DNA of 64,000 nt from DATHSY01 sp046729855 (GTDB lineage Bacteria; Actinomycetota; UBA4738; HRBIN12). Position 1 is the first letter of the stretch, and each line of letters starts with the position of its first letter. Both the position numbers and the translations under genes were made by a program. The stretch is from NCBI GenBank assembly GCA_046729855.1, contig JBKPHM010000057.1, positions 17,762 to 81,761 of the forward strand, written 5' to 3'. The notes beneath the pieces are model-generated. The model had not been told where the DNA came from and did not search any database. It was given only the letters and a program-made list of their open reading frames with translations. Positions 42,362 to 50,507 of this stretch are shown piece after piece.

Positions 42362-43309
42362 ATGGGAGAATCGAGAGACAGCGTGGTCGACGAACGCAAC
42401 GTGGTTGTGCTCGGGTCCGGGCCGGCGGGGTATACCGCGGCCCTGTACGCGGCCCGGGCCGATCTCGCTCCGCTGGTCCTGAAAGGCCTCGACGCCGGGG
42501 GCCAGCTGATGCTGACCACCGACGTCGAGAACTACCCGGGTTTCGCGGACGCGATCCTCGGCCCGGAACTGATGGACGCCATGGAGAAGCAGGCGGCCCG
42601 GTTCGGCGCGGAGATGCTCGCGCAGACCGCGACGCGCGTGGACCTGTCGAGCCGCCCGTTCGGGGTGTGGGCGGGCGACCAGGAGTGGCGGGCGAAGACG
42701 CTCGTCGTCGCGACCGGCGCGAGCGCCAAGTGGCTCGGCGTGACAGGCGAGGAGAAGCTGCGCGGCCGCGGCGTCAGCGCATGCGCGACCTGTGACGGGT
42801 TCTTCTTCCGTGACCGGCGACTGATCGTCGTCGGAGGCGGCGACACGGCGATGGAGGAAGCGGGCTTCCTGACGAAGTTCGCGAGCGACGTCACGATCGT
42901 CCACCGTCGCGACGAGTTCCGCGCGTCGAAGATCATGCAGGACCGCGTGATCGACAACCCCAAGATCTCGGTGGTGTGGGATTCGGTGGTCGAGGAGATC
43001 CTCGGTGACGCCGCCGTGACGGGCGTGCGGCTGCGACACGTGAGGACCCGCGAGACGTCCGAGCTCGAGACCGACGGTGTCTTCGTCGCGATCGGGCATA
43101 CTCCCAACACGGCGCTCGTCGAGGGACAACTGGAGTTGTCGGACGGGTACATCGTGGTGCAGGAGCCAACGACCAGGACAAGCGTCCCGGGCGTGTTCGC
43201 CGCGGGCGACGTCACCGACGTGATCTACCGTCAGGCCGTGACGGCAGCAGGCCAGGGATGCAAGGCCGCGATGGACGCCGAGCGGCTCCTGGAGACCGAA
43301 GGCCACTGA
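42362..43309 (+). CDS. trxB: thioredoxin-disulfide reductase
   Basis: NADPH-dependent flavoenzyme (EC 1.8.1.9) that reduces thioredoxin. 315 residues. FAD motif VVLGSGPAGYTAALYAARAD (13-32), the redox pair SACATCDGFFFRD, NADPH motif VVGGGDTAMEEAGFLTKFAS, and the closing GVFAAGDVTDVIYRQAVTAA. ATG 42362 was chosen from alignment of the FAD motif; a longer frame upstream overlaps menE and is a shadow. trxA follows after 43 bases. Confidence 0.94.
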   Translation: MGESRDSVVDERNVVVLGSGPAGYTAALYAARADLAPLVLKGLDAGGQLMLTTDVENYPGFADAILGPELMDAMEKQAARFGAEMLAQTATRVDLSSRPFGVWAGDQEWRAKTLVVATGASAKWLGVTGEEKLRGRGVSACATCDGFFFRDRRLIVVGGGDTAMEEAGFLTKFASDVTIVHRRDEFRASKIMQDRVIDNPKISVVWDSVVEEILGDAAVTGVRLRHVRTRETSELETDGVFVAIGHTPNTALVEGQLELSDGYIVVQEPTTRTSVPGVFAAGDVTDVIYRQAVTAAGQGCKAAMDAERLLETEGH

Positions 43310-43352
43310 GACGACGAGCCGCGGGCTGCGGGCCGCCGGAGAAGGAGGAACG

Positions 43353-43679
43353 ATGGCGCTGATCGGGGACGTCAACGACCAGGACTTCGAGGACCGGGTG
43401 CTCCGGTCCGACACGCCTGTGCTCGTCGACTTCTGGGCGGAGTGGTGCGTGCCGTGCCACATGGTCTCGCCGGTCGTCGAGGAGATCGGACGCGAGAAAG
43501 GCGAGAAGCTCCAGGTCGCCAAGCTCAACATCGACGAGAACCCCGAGGTGACGCGGAAGTACGGGGTCATGAGCATCCCGACGCTGATGCTGTTCAGGCA
43601 CGGCGAGGAGGCGACCCGCGTCGTCGGCGCCAGGGGCAAGGACGCCCTGCTCAAGGAGATCGACGCGCACGTGGCGTGA
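43353..43679 (+). CDS. trxA: thioredoxin
   Basis: A 108-residue thioredoxin fold. The active site is WCVPCHM: Val replaces the usual Gly in CGPC, which may alter redox potential. The cis-Pro loop YGVMSIPTLMLFRHGEE is normal. AAGGAGGAAC precedes the ATG. Substrate of the TrxB just upstream; it supplies electrons to ribonucleotide reductase and peroxiredoxins. Confidence 0.94.
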   Translation: MALIGDVNDQDFEDRVLRSDTPVLVDFWAEWCVPCHMVSPVVEEIGREKGEKLQVAKLNIDENPEVTRKYGVMSIPTLMLFRHGEEATRVVGARGKDALLKEIDAHVA

Positions 43680-43736
43680 CGGCGTCCCGAACGGCGGGGT
43701 TGCCGTTCGGACCCGGCGCTGGCAACCTCGGCGGCC

Positions 43737-44831
43737 GTGAGGGTGATCCACCGCGGTGATCGGGGCGCCGCCGTGCGCGACATTCAGCATCGGCTGCTGG
43801 CGCTCGGCATTCGGATCGACGGCGACGAGCTCGAGGGTGAGTTCGGTCCATCGACCGAGGCCGCGGTCCGTGCGTTCCAGCAGCGACGAGGGCTGCCCTC
43901 CGATGGCCTGCTCGGCCCGGACACCTGGGGGCAGCTGATCGAGGCCGGCTACGGGATCGGCGACCGCACGCTGTACCTGCGTTCGCCGTTCTTCCGCGGC
44001 GACGACGTGCGAGAGCTCCAGCGGCTGCTCAACCAGCTCGGGTTCGACGCCGGCCGGGAGGACGGGATCCTCGGCGAGCGGACGGGGCAAGCGATCGTCG
44101 AGTTCCAGCGCAACGTCGGCATCAGGCCCGATGGAATCGTGGGCCCGGAGGTCGTCCGGGCACTCGGACGGATCCGGCCCGCGGCGCCGGGCCCCAGCCG
44201 CGCGGTCGTGCGCGAGGCCGAGGACGTGGCCACGATGACCGCGTCGCTTCAAGGATCGCGGATCGCGATCGACCCGGGGCACGGACCCGACGATCCGGGC
44301 CTCGTCGGACCGAGCGGCGTGAGCGAGGCCGAGGTCGTGTTGCTTCTGGCGGCCGATCTCGCCGACGAGCTCGCGATCATGGGGGCGATCCCGAGCGTGC
44401 TCCGCAGCGCCGAGGAGACCCCGAGCCCGAGCGAGCGCGCGCGGGGGGCGAACGAGCTGGATGCGGCGGTGTGCATCTCGGTCCACGTGAACGGCGGTGA
44501 GCCCACCGCCGAGGGCTGCACCTGCTTCTACTACGGAACCGAGGAGACGTTCTCCCCAGCGGGCCAGCGGCTCGCCGAGCTCGTTCAGGACTCGGTCACG
44601 CAGGCGATGGGGCTGAGGGACGGACGGACGCACCGCCTCGCGGTCGCGGTGCTGCGCGAGACCCGGATGCCGGCCGTCCAGCTCGAACCGTGCTTCATCA
44701 CCAACCCGGCGGAGGAGGCCATCGTCACCGACCCGGCTCGGCGGCGCGAGCTGGCGGCGGCGGTCGCGGCCGGGATCGAGGCGTTCTTCGAGATGGGCGG
44801 GCGGCGGACATCCTGGGCCGGGCCTGACTGA
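43737..44831 (+). CDS. cwlM: N-acetylmuramoyl-L-alanine amidase-like protein (CwlM-type)
   Basis: 364 residues with no signal peptide: two peptidoglycan-binding PG_binding_1 domains (5-62, GDRGAAVRDIQHRLLALGI; 82-140, GDDVRELQRLLNQLGFDAG) then an amidase_3 domain (175-355). Its gene place after trxA is that of mycobacterial CwlM, a cytoplasmic regulator of MurA. Candidate zinc ligands remain: IDPGHGPDD (His), GVSEAEVV (Glu), ISVHVNGGE (His), and the catalytic Glu in QLEPCFITNP, so activity may not be lost. GTG start. Confidence 0.85.
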   Translation: MRVIHRGDRGAAVRDIQHRLLALGIRIDGDELEGEFGPSTEAAVRAFQQRRGLPSDGLLGPDTWGQLIEAGYGIGDRTLYLRSPFFRGDDVRELQRLLNQLGFDAGREDGILGERTGQAIVEFQRNVGIRPDGIVGPEVVRALGRIRPAAPGPSRAVVREAEDVATMTASLQGSRIAIDPGHGPDDPGLVGPSGVSEAEVVLLLAADLADELAIMGAIPSVLRSAEETPSPSERARGANELDAAVCISVHVNGGEPTAEGCTCFYYGTEETFSPAGQRLAELVQDSVTQAMGLRDGRTHRLAVAVLRETRMPAVQLEPCFITNPAEEAIVTDPARRRELAAAVAAGIEAFFEMGGRRTSWAGPD

Positions 44832-44837
44832 GGCCGG

Positions 44838-44951
44838 CTACGCGGGCTCGATCCGGTCGCGTGCGAGTGCGGCCATGATCAGCCCGAGCACCATGCCGAG
44901 CAGCGTCGCCTTGACGGCGCGCTCGACCTCGGCGGACGACGGCGCCTCCAT
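44838..44951 (-). CDS. 37-residue hydrophobic small protein
   Basis: ATG 44951 to TAG 44838 on the minus strand: MEAPSSAEVERAVKATLLGM followed by VLGLIMAALARDRIEPA. One short membrane helix (about residues 13-29) flanked by charged ends. The -10 box TAGCAT (44958-44963) ends 6 bases before the ATG, the spacing seen at other leaderless starts here, and the codons are GC-rich in position 3. No homologue is known to me. It fills the gap between the CwlM-like and LLM genes. Confidence 0.55.
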   Translation of the reverse strand: MEAPSSAEVERAVKATLLGMVLGLIMAALARDRIEPA

Positions 44952-44986
44952 GTCACGATGCTATCGGCCGGCCGAACGGAGGACGC

Positions 44987-45934
44987 ATGCGCTTCTGCCT
45001 GATGCTCGAGGGACAGGAGGGCCCGACCTGGGACCAGTGGCTCCGCGTTGCGGAGACCGCAGAGCGCGCGGGGTTCGAGGCGCTCTTCAGCTCGGACCAC
45101 TACAGCGAGTTCGAGCCGGGTGGCGGTTCGCACGACGCCTGGACGATCCTGGCCGGGATCGCCGCGCGAACGGAGCGGCTGCGCGTCGGGACGCTCGTGT
45201 CACCGGTGACGTTCCGCCACCCGTCCGTGCTCGCCAAGGTCGCAACCACCGTCGACCGGATCTCCGGCGGCCGCGTCGAGCTCGGCATCGGCGCGGGCTG
45301 GTTCCGCGAGGAGCACGTCGCGCACGGCTTCGCGTTTCCTCCAGACCGTACGCGGATGGAGATGTTCGAGGAGCAGCTCGAGATCGTGCACGGCCTGTTC
45401 ACGCAGGACACGTTCTCGTTCCACGGCGCGCACTACACGCTCGAGCGATGCCGGTTCGCGCACAAGCCGGTGCAGCGCCCGCACCCGCCGATCATCGTCG
45501 GAGGGAAGGGCGGACCGCGCCTCGCCCGGGCGATCGCGAGGTTCGCCGATGAGTTCAACACCGTGGGCGGCACGCCCGAGGATGTCGAGCGGCGCTACGC
45601 GAACGTCCGTCACGCGCTCGAGCGGGCCGACCGCGACCCGTCGGAGGTCACGATGTCGTTCATGACCTGGTTCTTCGTGGGCGAGGACGAGGACGCGGTC
45701 CGCGAACGGGTCGCGCGCGCACATCCGCGCGAAGCCGCCGACGGGACGCTCGATGCAATGATCGCGGAGCTCGCCAAGGACAACTTCGTCGGGACGCCGG
45801 AGCAGGTGGCGGAGCGGCTGTCTGGATATGCGGCGGCGGGCGTCGAGCGCGTGATGCTCAACCACTCGGTGTTCGACGACACCGAGTCGATCGAGCTCCT
45901 TGCGACCGGGGTGTTCCCTCTCGTGAAGGCATAG
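44987..45934 (+). CDS. LLM class flavin (probably F420)-dependent oxidoreductase
   Basis: 315 residues, the luciferase-like TIM barrel. MRFCLMLEGQEGPTWDQWLR at the start, AGFEALFSSDHYSE, TERLRVGTLVSPVTFRHPSV, RISGGRVELGIGAGWFREEH and PPIIVGGKGGPRLARAIARF are standard. F420 is the likely cofactor in actinobacteria, but FMN cannot be excluded; the substrate is unknown. GGAGGACGC precedes the ATG. Confidence 0.88.
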   Translation: MRFCLMLEGQEGPTWDQWLRVAETAERAGFEALFSSDHYSEFEPGGGSHDAWTILAGIAARTERLRVGTLVSPVTFRHPSVLAKVATTVDRISGGRVELGIGAGWFREEHVAHGFAFPPDRTRMEMFEEQLEIVHGLFTQDTFSFHGAHYTLERCRFAHKPVQRPHPPIIVGGKGGPRLARAIARFADEFNTVGGTPEDVERRYANVRHALERADRDPSEVTMSFMTWFFVGEDEDAVRERVARAHPREAADGTLDAMIAELAKDNFVGTPEQVAERLSGYAAAGVERVMLNHSVFDDTESIELLATGVFPLVKA

Positions 45935-46006
45935 CCCGAGGCGCGCGTCACTCCCCCGTTCGGCTGGTTCCGTCCCAGGCCGCCCACAGGTACCATCACG
46001 GGTCCC

Positions 46007-47233
46007 ATGGCCGAGTTCAACGTCGACCCGTACGCGTCACTGTACGCGCGGCGGGCATCGGGGATGACTTCGTCCGAGGTGCGCGCGCTGTTCGCGGTTG
46101 CGTCGCGTCCGGACGTCGTCTCGTTCGCCGGCGGGATGCCGTACGTCCAGGCGCTGCCCACCGAGCACCTGCTCGAGGTGGTCGAGTCCGTGGTCGCCGA
46201 GCGCGCCGATGTCGCGTTCCAGTACGGCGGGGGCCAGGGTTCGCCCGTGCTGCGCGAGCGGCTCGCGATGCTGATGGCCGAGGACGGGCTCACCGTCGAC
46301 GCCGAGGACGTCGTCGTGACGACCGGCGCGCAGCAGGCGCTCGACCTGATCGGCAAGGTCCTGCTCGATCCGGGCGACGAGATCGTCGTCGAGGCTCCGT
46401 CGTACGTGGGCGCGCTGTCGGCGTTCAGCGCGTACGAGCCGCGGTTCGTGCAGATCGAGCTCGACGATGACGGCATGATCGTCGAGCGGCTCGAGGAGGC
46501 GCTGCTGCGCGGCGTGCGGCCCAAGTTCGTTTACACCGTCCCGAACTTCCACAACCCCGCGGGTGTGACGATGTCGCACGCGCGGCGCGAGCACCTCGTG
46601 GCGCTGTGCCGTGAGGCCCGGATCCCGATCGTCGAGGACAACCCGTACGGGCTGCTGCGGTTCGAGGGTGAGCACCGGCCGACGCTCCGGTCGCTCGATC
46701 CGGGCAACGTGATCTACCTCGGCACGGTATCGAAGGTCTTCTCGCCAGGCGTCCGCGTCGGGTGGGCGGTCGCGGAGCCTGGCGTGCTCCAGCGACTGAT
46801 CCTTGCCAAGGAGGCGGCCGACCTGTGCGGCAGCAACTTCACGATGCTGGTCACCGAGCGGTACCTCGCGGGCGACACGTGGCGGTCCAACCTGGCGCGG
46901 CTCGTCGATGTCTACCGCGCGCGGCGCGACGCGATGCTGATGGCGTTGCTCGAGCACTTCCCTGCGGACGCGCGATGGACGCGCCCCGCCGGCGGGTTCT
47001 ACGTGTGGGTCACGCTGCCCCCGTACTTCGACACGCGATCGATGCTTGCGGCGGCGGTCGAGCGGCGCGTCGCGTACGTCCCTGGTACCGCGTTCTACGC
47101 GGACGGGTCGGGCAAGGAACGGATGCGTCTGGCGTTCTGCTACCCGTCCGAAGAGCGGATCGAGGAAGGTGTGCGACGGCTCGGCGAGCTCCTCGCGGAC
47201 GAGGAGGAGCTGTACCGGTCGCTGCTGCGATGA
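46007..47233 (+). CDS. PLP-dependent aminotransferase, class I (2-aminoadipate/MocR-like)
   Basis: 408 residues. VVSFAGGMPYVQALPTEHLL, then FQYGGGQGSPVLRERLAMLM, VVVTTGAQQALDLIGKVLLD, KFVYTVPNFHNPAGVTMSHA, IPIVEDNPYGLLRFEGEH and YLGTVSKVFSPGVRVGWAVA, whose Lys binds the cofactor. This subgroup includes LysN and alanine- or aromatic-acid transaminases; the substrate is not certain. It overlaps the D-Ala-D-Ala ligase gene (ATGA), so a link to D-alanine or wall precursors is possible. Confidence 0.87.
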   Translation: MAEFNVDPYASLYARRASGMTSSEVRALFAVASRPDVVSFAGGMPYVQALPTEHLLEVVESVVAERADVAFQYGGGQGSPVLRERLAMLMAEDGLTVDAEDVVVTTGAQQALDLIGKVLLDPGDEIVVEAPSYVGALSAFSAYEPRFVQIELDDDGMIVERLEEALLRGVRPKFVYTVPNFHNPAGVTMSHARREHLVALCREARIPIVEDNPYGLLRFEGEHRPTLRSLDPGNVIYLGTVSKVFSPGVRVGWAVAEPGVLQRLILAKEAADLCGSNFTMLVTERYLAGDTWRSNLARLVDVYRARRDAMLMALLEHFPADARWTRPAGGFYVWVTLPPYFDTRSMLAAAVERRVAYVPGTAFYADGSGKERMRLAFCYPSEERIEEGVRRLGELLADEEELYRSLLR

Positions 47234-48180
47234 GCGAACGGATCGCCGTGCTGGCCGGCGGGCATTCGCCCGAGCGGGAGATATCGCTCCGTTCGGGGCA
47301 CCGCGTCGCCACGGCGCTGGCCGCGCGAGGGCACGACGCGGCGCTCCTGGATCCGGCCGAGTCCCCGCTCATCGAGACGCTGTCGGAGCGGGCCGCGGCG
47401 TGCTGCTACATCGCCCTACATGGCAAGGATGGTGAGGACGGCACGGTGCAGCGCGTCCTCGAGCTTCTCGGCATCGCATACACGGGCACGCCACCGTTCG
47501 CGTGTCAGGTCGCGTTCGACAAGGTCCTCGCGAAGGAGGCGCTCCGCGCCGGCGGGGTACGTACGCCGCCGTGGGTCACGATCCAGGCCGCGGCGCTTCG
47601 CGACCTGGCCGCCGGACCGATCCTGCACAGGATCGGCGAGCGCATCGGGCTCCCCGTCGTCGTGAAGCCTTCGCGCGCCGGGTCGGCGATGGGGATCACG
47701 TTCGTCGAGCGGGAGCACGACCTGCCCTCCGCGGTGATGAACGCCCTTTCGTTCTCGGACGCCGTCATCGTGGAACGCAAGGTCGTCGGGGCGGAGGTCG
47801 CCGTCGGGATGGTCGGCGACGCCGCCGACCCGCTACCGCTCGTCGAGATCGTCCCCAAGTCCGGCGTGTTCGACTATGCGGCGCGCTACACGCCCGGCAC
47901 GACCGAGTACTACGCGCCGGCACGGGTCAGCGACGAGGTGACCGCGGCGTCCCGGGACGAGGCGACCAAAACGTTCCGCGCGCTGTCGATCCGCGACGTC
48001 GGTCGCGCCGACGCGATCGTCGACGCGGATGGCACGCCCTGGATAGTGGACGTCAACGTGTCGCCGGGCATGACGGATACGAGCCTGCTCCCGATGGCCG
48101 CGGCGGCGGCGGGCGTCGACCTGCCGGAGCTCTGTGATCGGATCGTGCGTCTCGCGCTGTCGCGGCGCGTCCGTGGATAG
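47230..48180 (+). CDS. ddl: D-alanine--D-alanine ligase
   Basis: ATP-grasp ligase (EC 6.3.2.4) that makes the D-Ala-D-Ala terminus of peptidoglycan. 316 residues. AVLAGGHSPEREISLRSGHR at the N-terminus, ALHGKDGEDGTVQRVLELLG, YTGTPPFACQVAFDKVLAKE, PVVVKPSRAGSAMGITFVE, YYAPARVSDEV and WIVDVNVSPGMTDTSLLP with the Mg-binding Asp/Asn. ATG 47230 overlaps the aminotransferase stop. Last gene before the convergent parB. Confidence 0.9.
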   Translation: MSERIAVLAGGHSPEREISLRSGHRVATALAARGHDAALLDPAESPLIETLSERAAACCYIALHGKDGEDGTVQRVLELLGIAYTGTPPFACQVAFDKVLAKEALRAGGVRTPPWVTIQAAALRDLAAGPILHRIGERIGLPVVVKPSRAGSAMGITFVEREHDLPSAVMNALSFSDAVIVERKVVGAEVAVGMVGDAADPLPLVEIVPKSGVFDYAARYTPGTTEYYAPARVSDEVTAASRDEATKTFRALSIRDVGRADAIVDADGTPWIVDVNVSPGMTDTSLLPMAAAAAGVDLPELCDRIVRLALSRRVRG

Positions 48181-48200
48181 TCAGGTAACTTGACGAGCTG

Positions 48201-49085
48201 TTAATCGCCCGGGGCTAAGCCAGGGCCAGAGCCGACGATCTCGGAGACGATCCGCTCGAGGTCATCGGCCGACCCGAACTCGATCACTATCCTCCCGCGC
48301 TTGCGGCTCATCTGGATCGTGACCCGGGTGGCGAGCTGCTCCGACAGGACCTCCTCGACCTCGCCGAGCGAGCCCTGATCGCCGGGCGCAGCCACCTGCC
48401 TGGGCGCCTTCGGCGCAGGCGTCGCGGGCTGGTCGAGGTAGGTCCGCACGAGGTCCTCGACGTCGCGGACCGTGAGCTCCTCGGCGGCGGCGCGAAGGGC
48501 GAGCGTCCTCTGCGCGTCGGCGTCGCCCAGCGATAGCAGCGCCCGACCGTGACCCGCCTGGAGCTTCCGCTCCGCGAGGAGCTGCTGGACCTCCGCCGGG
48601 AGCGCGAGCAGGCGGATCGTGTTGGCGATATGAGAACGCGAGACGCCGAGCCGCTCGGCCAGCGTCTCCTGCTTGAGCCCGAGCTCCTCGAGGAGCTCCC
48701 GAAAGGCCTCGGCGAGCTCGACCGGGTTGAGGTCCTCGCGGTGGATATTCTCGATCAGGGCCTCTCGCAGCGCGTCGGCGTCGTCGCTCTCGCGGACGAC
48801 CACCGGGATCGTCGCGAGACCCGCGAGCTTGGCGGCGCGGAGCCGGCGCTCCCCCGCGATCAGCTCGAACCCGTTGGGGGCCTTGCGCACGACGATCGGC
48901 TGGAGCACGCCGACCTCGCGGATCGACACGGCCAGCGCCTCCAGCGTCTCGTGCTCGAACGTCGACCGCGGCTGCCTCGGGTTCGGGGCCACCGCGCCCA
49001 CCGGGACCTCCAGCATTCCGGCGCCTTCCTCCACAGCCCCGGGGATCAGGGCCGAGAGGCCACGTCCGAGCCCCCCACGCTTCAT
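48201..49085 (-). CDS. parB: chromosome partitioning protein ParB
   Basis: CTP-dependent parS-binding clamp. 294 residues: RGGLGRGLSALIPGAVEEGA (ParA-contact N-terminus), PNPRQPRSTFEHETLEALA, the CTPase motif LIAGERRLRAAKLAGL, ENIHREDLNPVELAEAFREL, the helix-turn-helix LKQETLAERLGVSRSHIANT and a C-terminal dimer domain. GAGGAGG precedes ATG 49085. The start overlaps the parA stop by 4 bases. A parS site lies at 51130-51145 in rsmG. Confidence 0.94.
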   Translation of the reverse strand: MKRGGLGRGLSALIPGAVEEGAGMLEVPVGAVAPNPRQPRSTFEHETLEALAVSIREVGVLQPIVVRKAPNGFELIAGERRLRAAKLAGLATIPVVVRESDDADALREALIENIHREDLNPVELAEAFRELLEELGLKQETLAERLGVSRSHIANTIRLLALPAEVQQLLAERKLQAGHGRALLSLGDADAQRTLALRAAAEELTVRDVEDLVRTYLDQPATPAPKAPRQVAAPGDQGSLGEVEEVLSEQLATRVTIQMSRKRGRIVIEFGSADDLERIVSEIVGSGPGLAPGD

Positions 49086-50479
49086 CGTCTGCCTCCTCTG
49101 CGGAACAGGCCCCAACGACGACCATCAGCGTCGTCGTCGTCGGACGTCTGGTCTGGTTCCGGAGCCGCCGCGCCGGCAGCGTCCGCGTTCCCCCAACCCT
49201 CGATCATGATCACGTCGCGCCCCTCCGAATCTTCGTCACCCGGAGATGGCGCGCCCGCCGGTACGTCCTCGGTGTCCACGCCAACCGGAGCCACAGGCGC
49301 GACGGGCTCGCGCTCGACGACGGGTTCAGCCTCGATGTCCTCGACGTCGGCTGAGGGCTCGTGCTCGCGAGACTTCGAGACGAGGTCATCCTGCGCTTCC
49401 GGTGGGACCGCCCGCGTGCCCTCCTTCGCCTCGGCGGGCGCTCCCGTCTCGTCGCTCTCGGGCTCGGCAAATGACTCAGTCCCGTCCTCCTCGCGCCGCA
49501 GCGGCCGCGGTGCCCGTGCCGGGACGCCGGTCGGGACCGGCTGGATCGGCTCCACGACGATCGTCGGGAGGTCGTCGAAGACGGGGAGCGGCGCGTCGAT
49601 CGGCGGTCGGGAAACGACCTCGCGTGCCAGGTCGCGGTAGCACTCGGCGCCACGGGAACGTGGGTCGTAGACGGTGATCGGGAGCCCGAACCCGGGCGCC
49701 TCCGACAGTCGCACCGTTCTTGGGATGATCGTTCCGTAGACCAGGTCGCCGAAGTACTTCCTGACCTCCTCGACCACCTGCTCGGAGAGCTTGGTCCGAG
49801 GGTCGAACATCGTCATGACGATCCCCGTCAGGCGAAGCTCAGGGTTGACGTTCTGCTGTACCAGGCGCACGTTCCGCAGCAGCTGCCCCAGGCCCTCCAG
49901 CGCGTAGTACTCGCACTGGATCGGCACGATCAGCTCCTCGGCCGCCGCCAACGCGTTGATCGTCAGCAGCCCGAGCGAGGGCGGACAGTCGAGCAGGACG
50001 AAGTCGAAGCCAAGCGATCCGGCGCCGTCCCGCAGGGGCTCGAGCGCCCGCCGCAGGCGCATCTCGCGCGAGAACTGGCTGACGAGCTCGATCTCGGCAC
50101 CGGCCAGGTCGATCGTCGAGGGGATCGCGAACAGGTTCTCCAAGGGCGTCTCGATGATCGCGTCGCGGACCGGCCCGTCCGCCGAGAGCACGTCGTAGAC
50201 GGTCACCTCGCGCGCCTCATGCCTGATGCCAAGCCCGGTCGAGGCGTTGCCCTGGGGATCGAGGTCGATCACGAGGACCCGCTTACCGCGCTCCGCGAGC
50301 GCCGCTCCCAGGCTGACGGCGGTCGTACTTTTGCCGACGCCACCCTTCTGGTTGGCGACGGCGATGATCCGGGTTCGACCACCCTGTGCGGAGGCCTGGG
50401 GGTCGGCGGGTTTCCAGGTCACAGGCGGACTCGGGAGGCAGGCGCCCCCCTTCCGAGCCGCGAGGCGAGGACGATCCAC
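49082..50479 (-). CDS. parA: chromosome partitioning ATPase ParA with long acidic tail
   Basis: 465 residues. The ParA ATPase (about 35-290) is complete: NQKGGVGKSTTAVSLGAALA, VIDLDPQGNASTGLGI, LLDCPPSLGLLTINALAAAE, TMFDPRTKLSEQVVEEVRKY and LSEAPGFGLPITVYDPRSRG. After residue 300 comes a 165-residue tail rich in Glu, Asp, Pro and Ala, ending in RRWGLFRRGGRR; normal ParA stops near 300. GTG 50479 is the longest start; GTG 50422 is also possible. It overlaps parB (4 bases). Confidence 0.92.
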   Translation of the reverse strand: MDRPRLAARKGGACLPSPPVTWKPADPQASAQGGRTRIIAVANQKGGVGKSTTAVSLGAALAERGKRVLVIDLDPQGNASTGLGIRHEAREVTVYDVLSADGPVRDAIIETPLENLFAIPSTIDLAGAEIELVSQFSREMRLRRALEPLRDGAGSLGFDFVLLDCPPSLGLLTINALAAAEELIVPIQCEYYALEGLGQLLRNVRLVQQNVNPELRLTGIVMTMFDPRTKLSEQVVEEVRKYFGDLVYGTIIPRTVRLSEAPGFGLPITVYDPRSRGAECYRDLAREVVSRPPIDAPLPVFDDLPTIVVEPIQPVPTGVPARAPRPLRREEDGTESFAEPESDETGAPAEAKEGTRAVPPEAQDDLVSKSREHEPSADVEDIEAEPVVEREPVAPVAPVGVDTEDVPAGAPSPGDEDSEGRDVIMIEGWGNADAAGAAAPEPDQTSDDDDADGRRWGLFRRGGRR

Positions 50480-50507
50480 GCCGCTGCCCGGACGGCGGAG
50501 CGAACGG

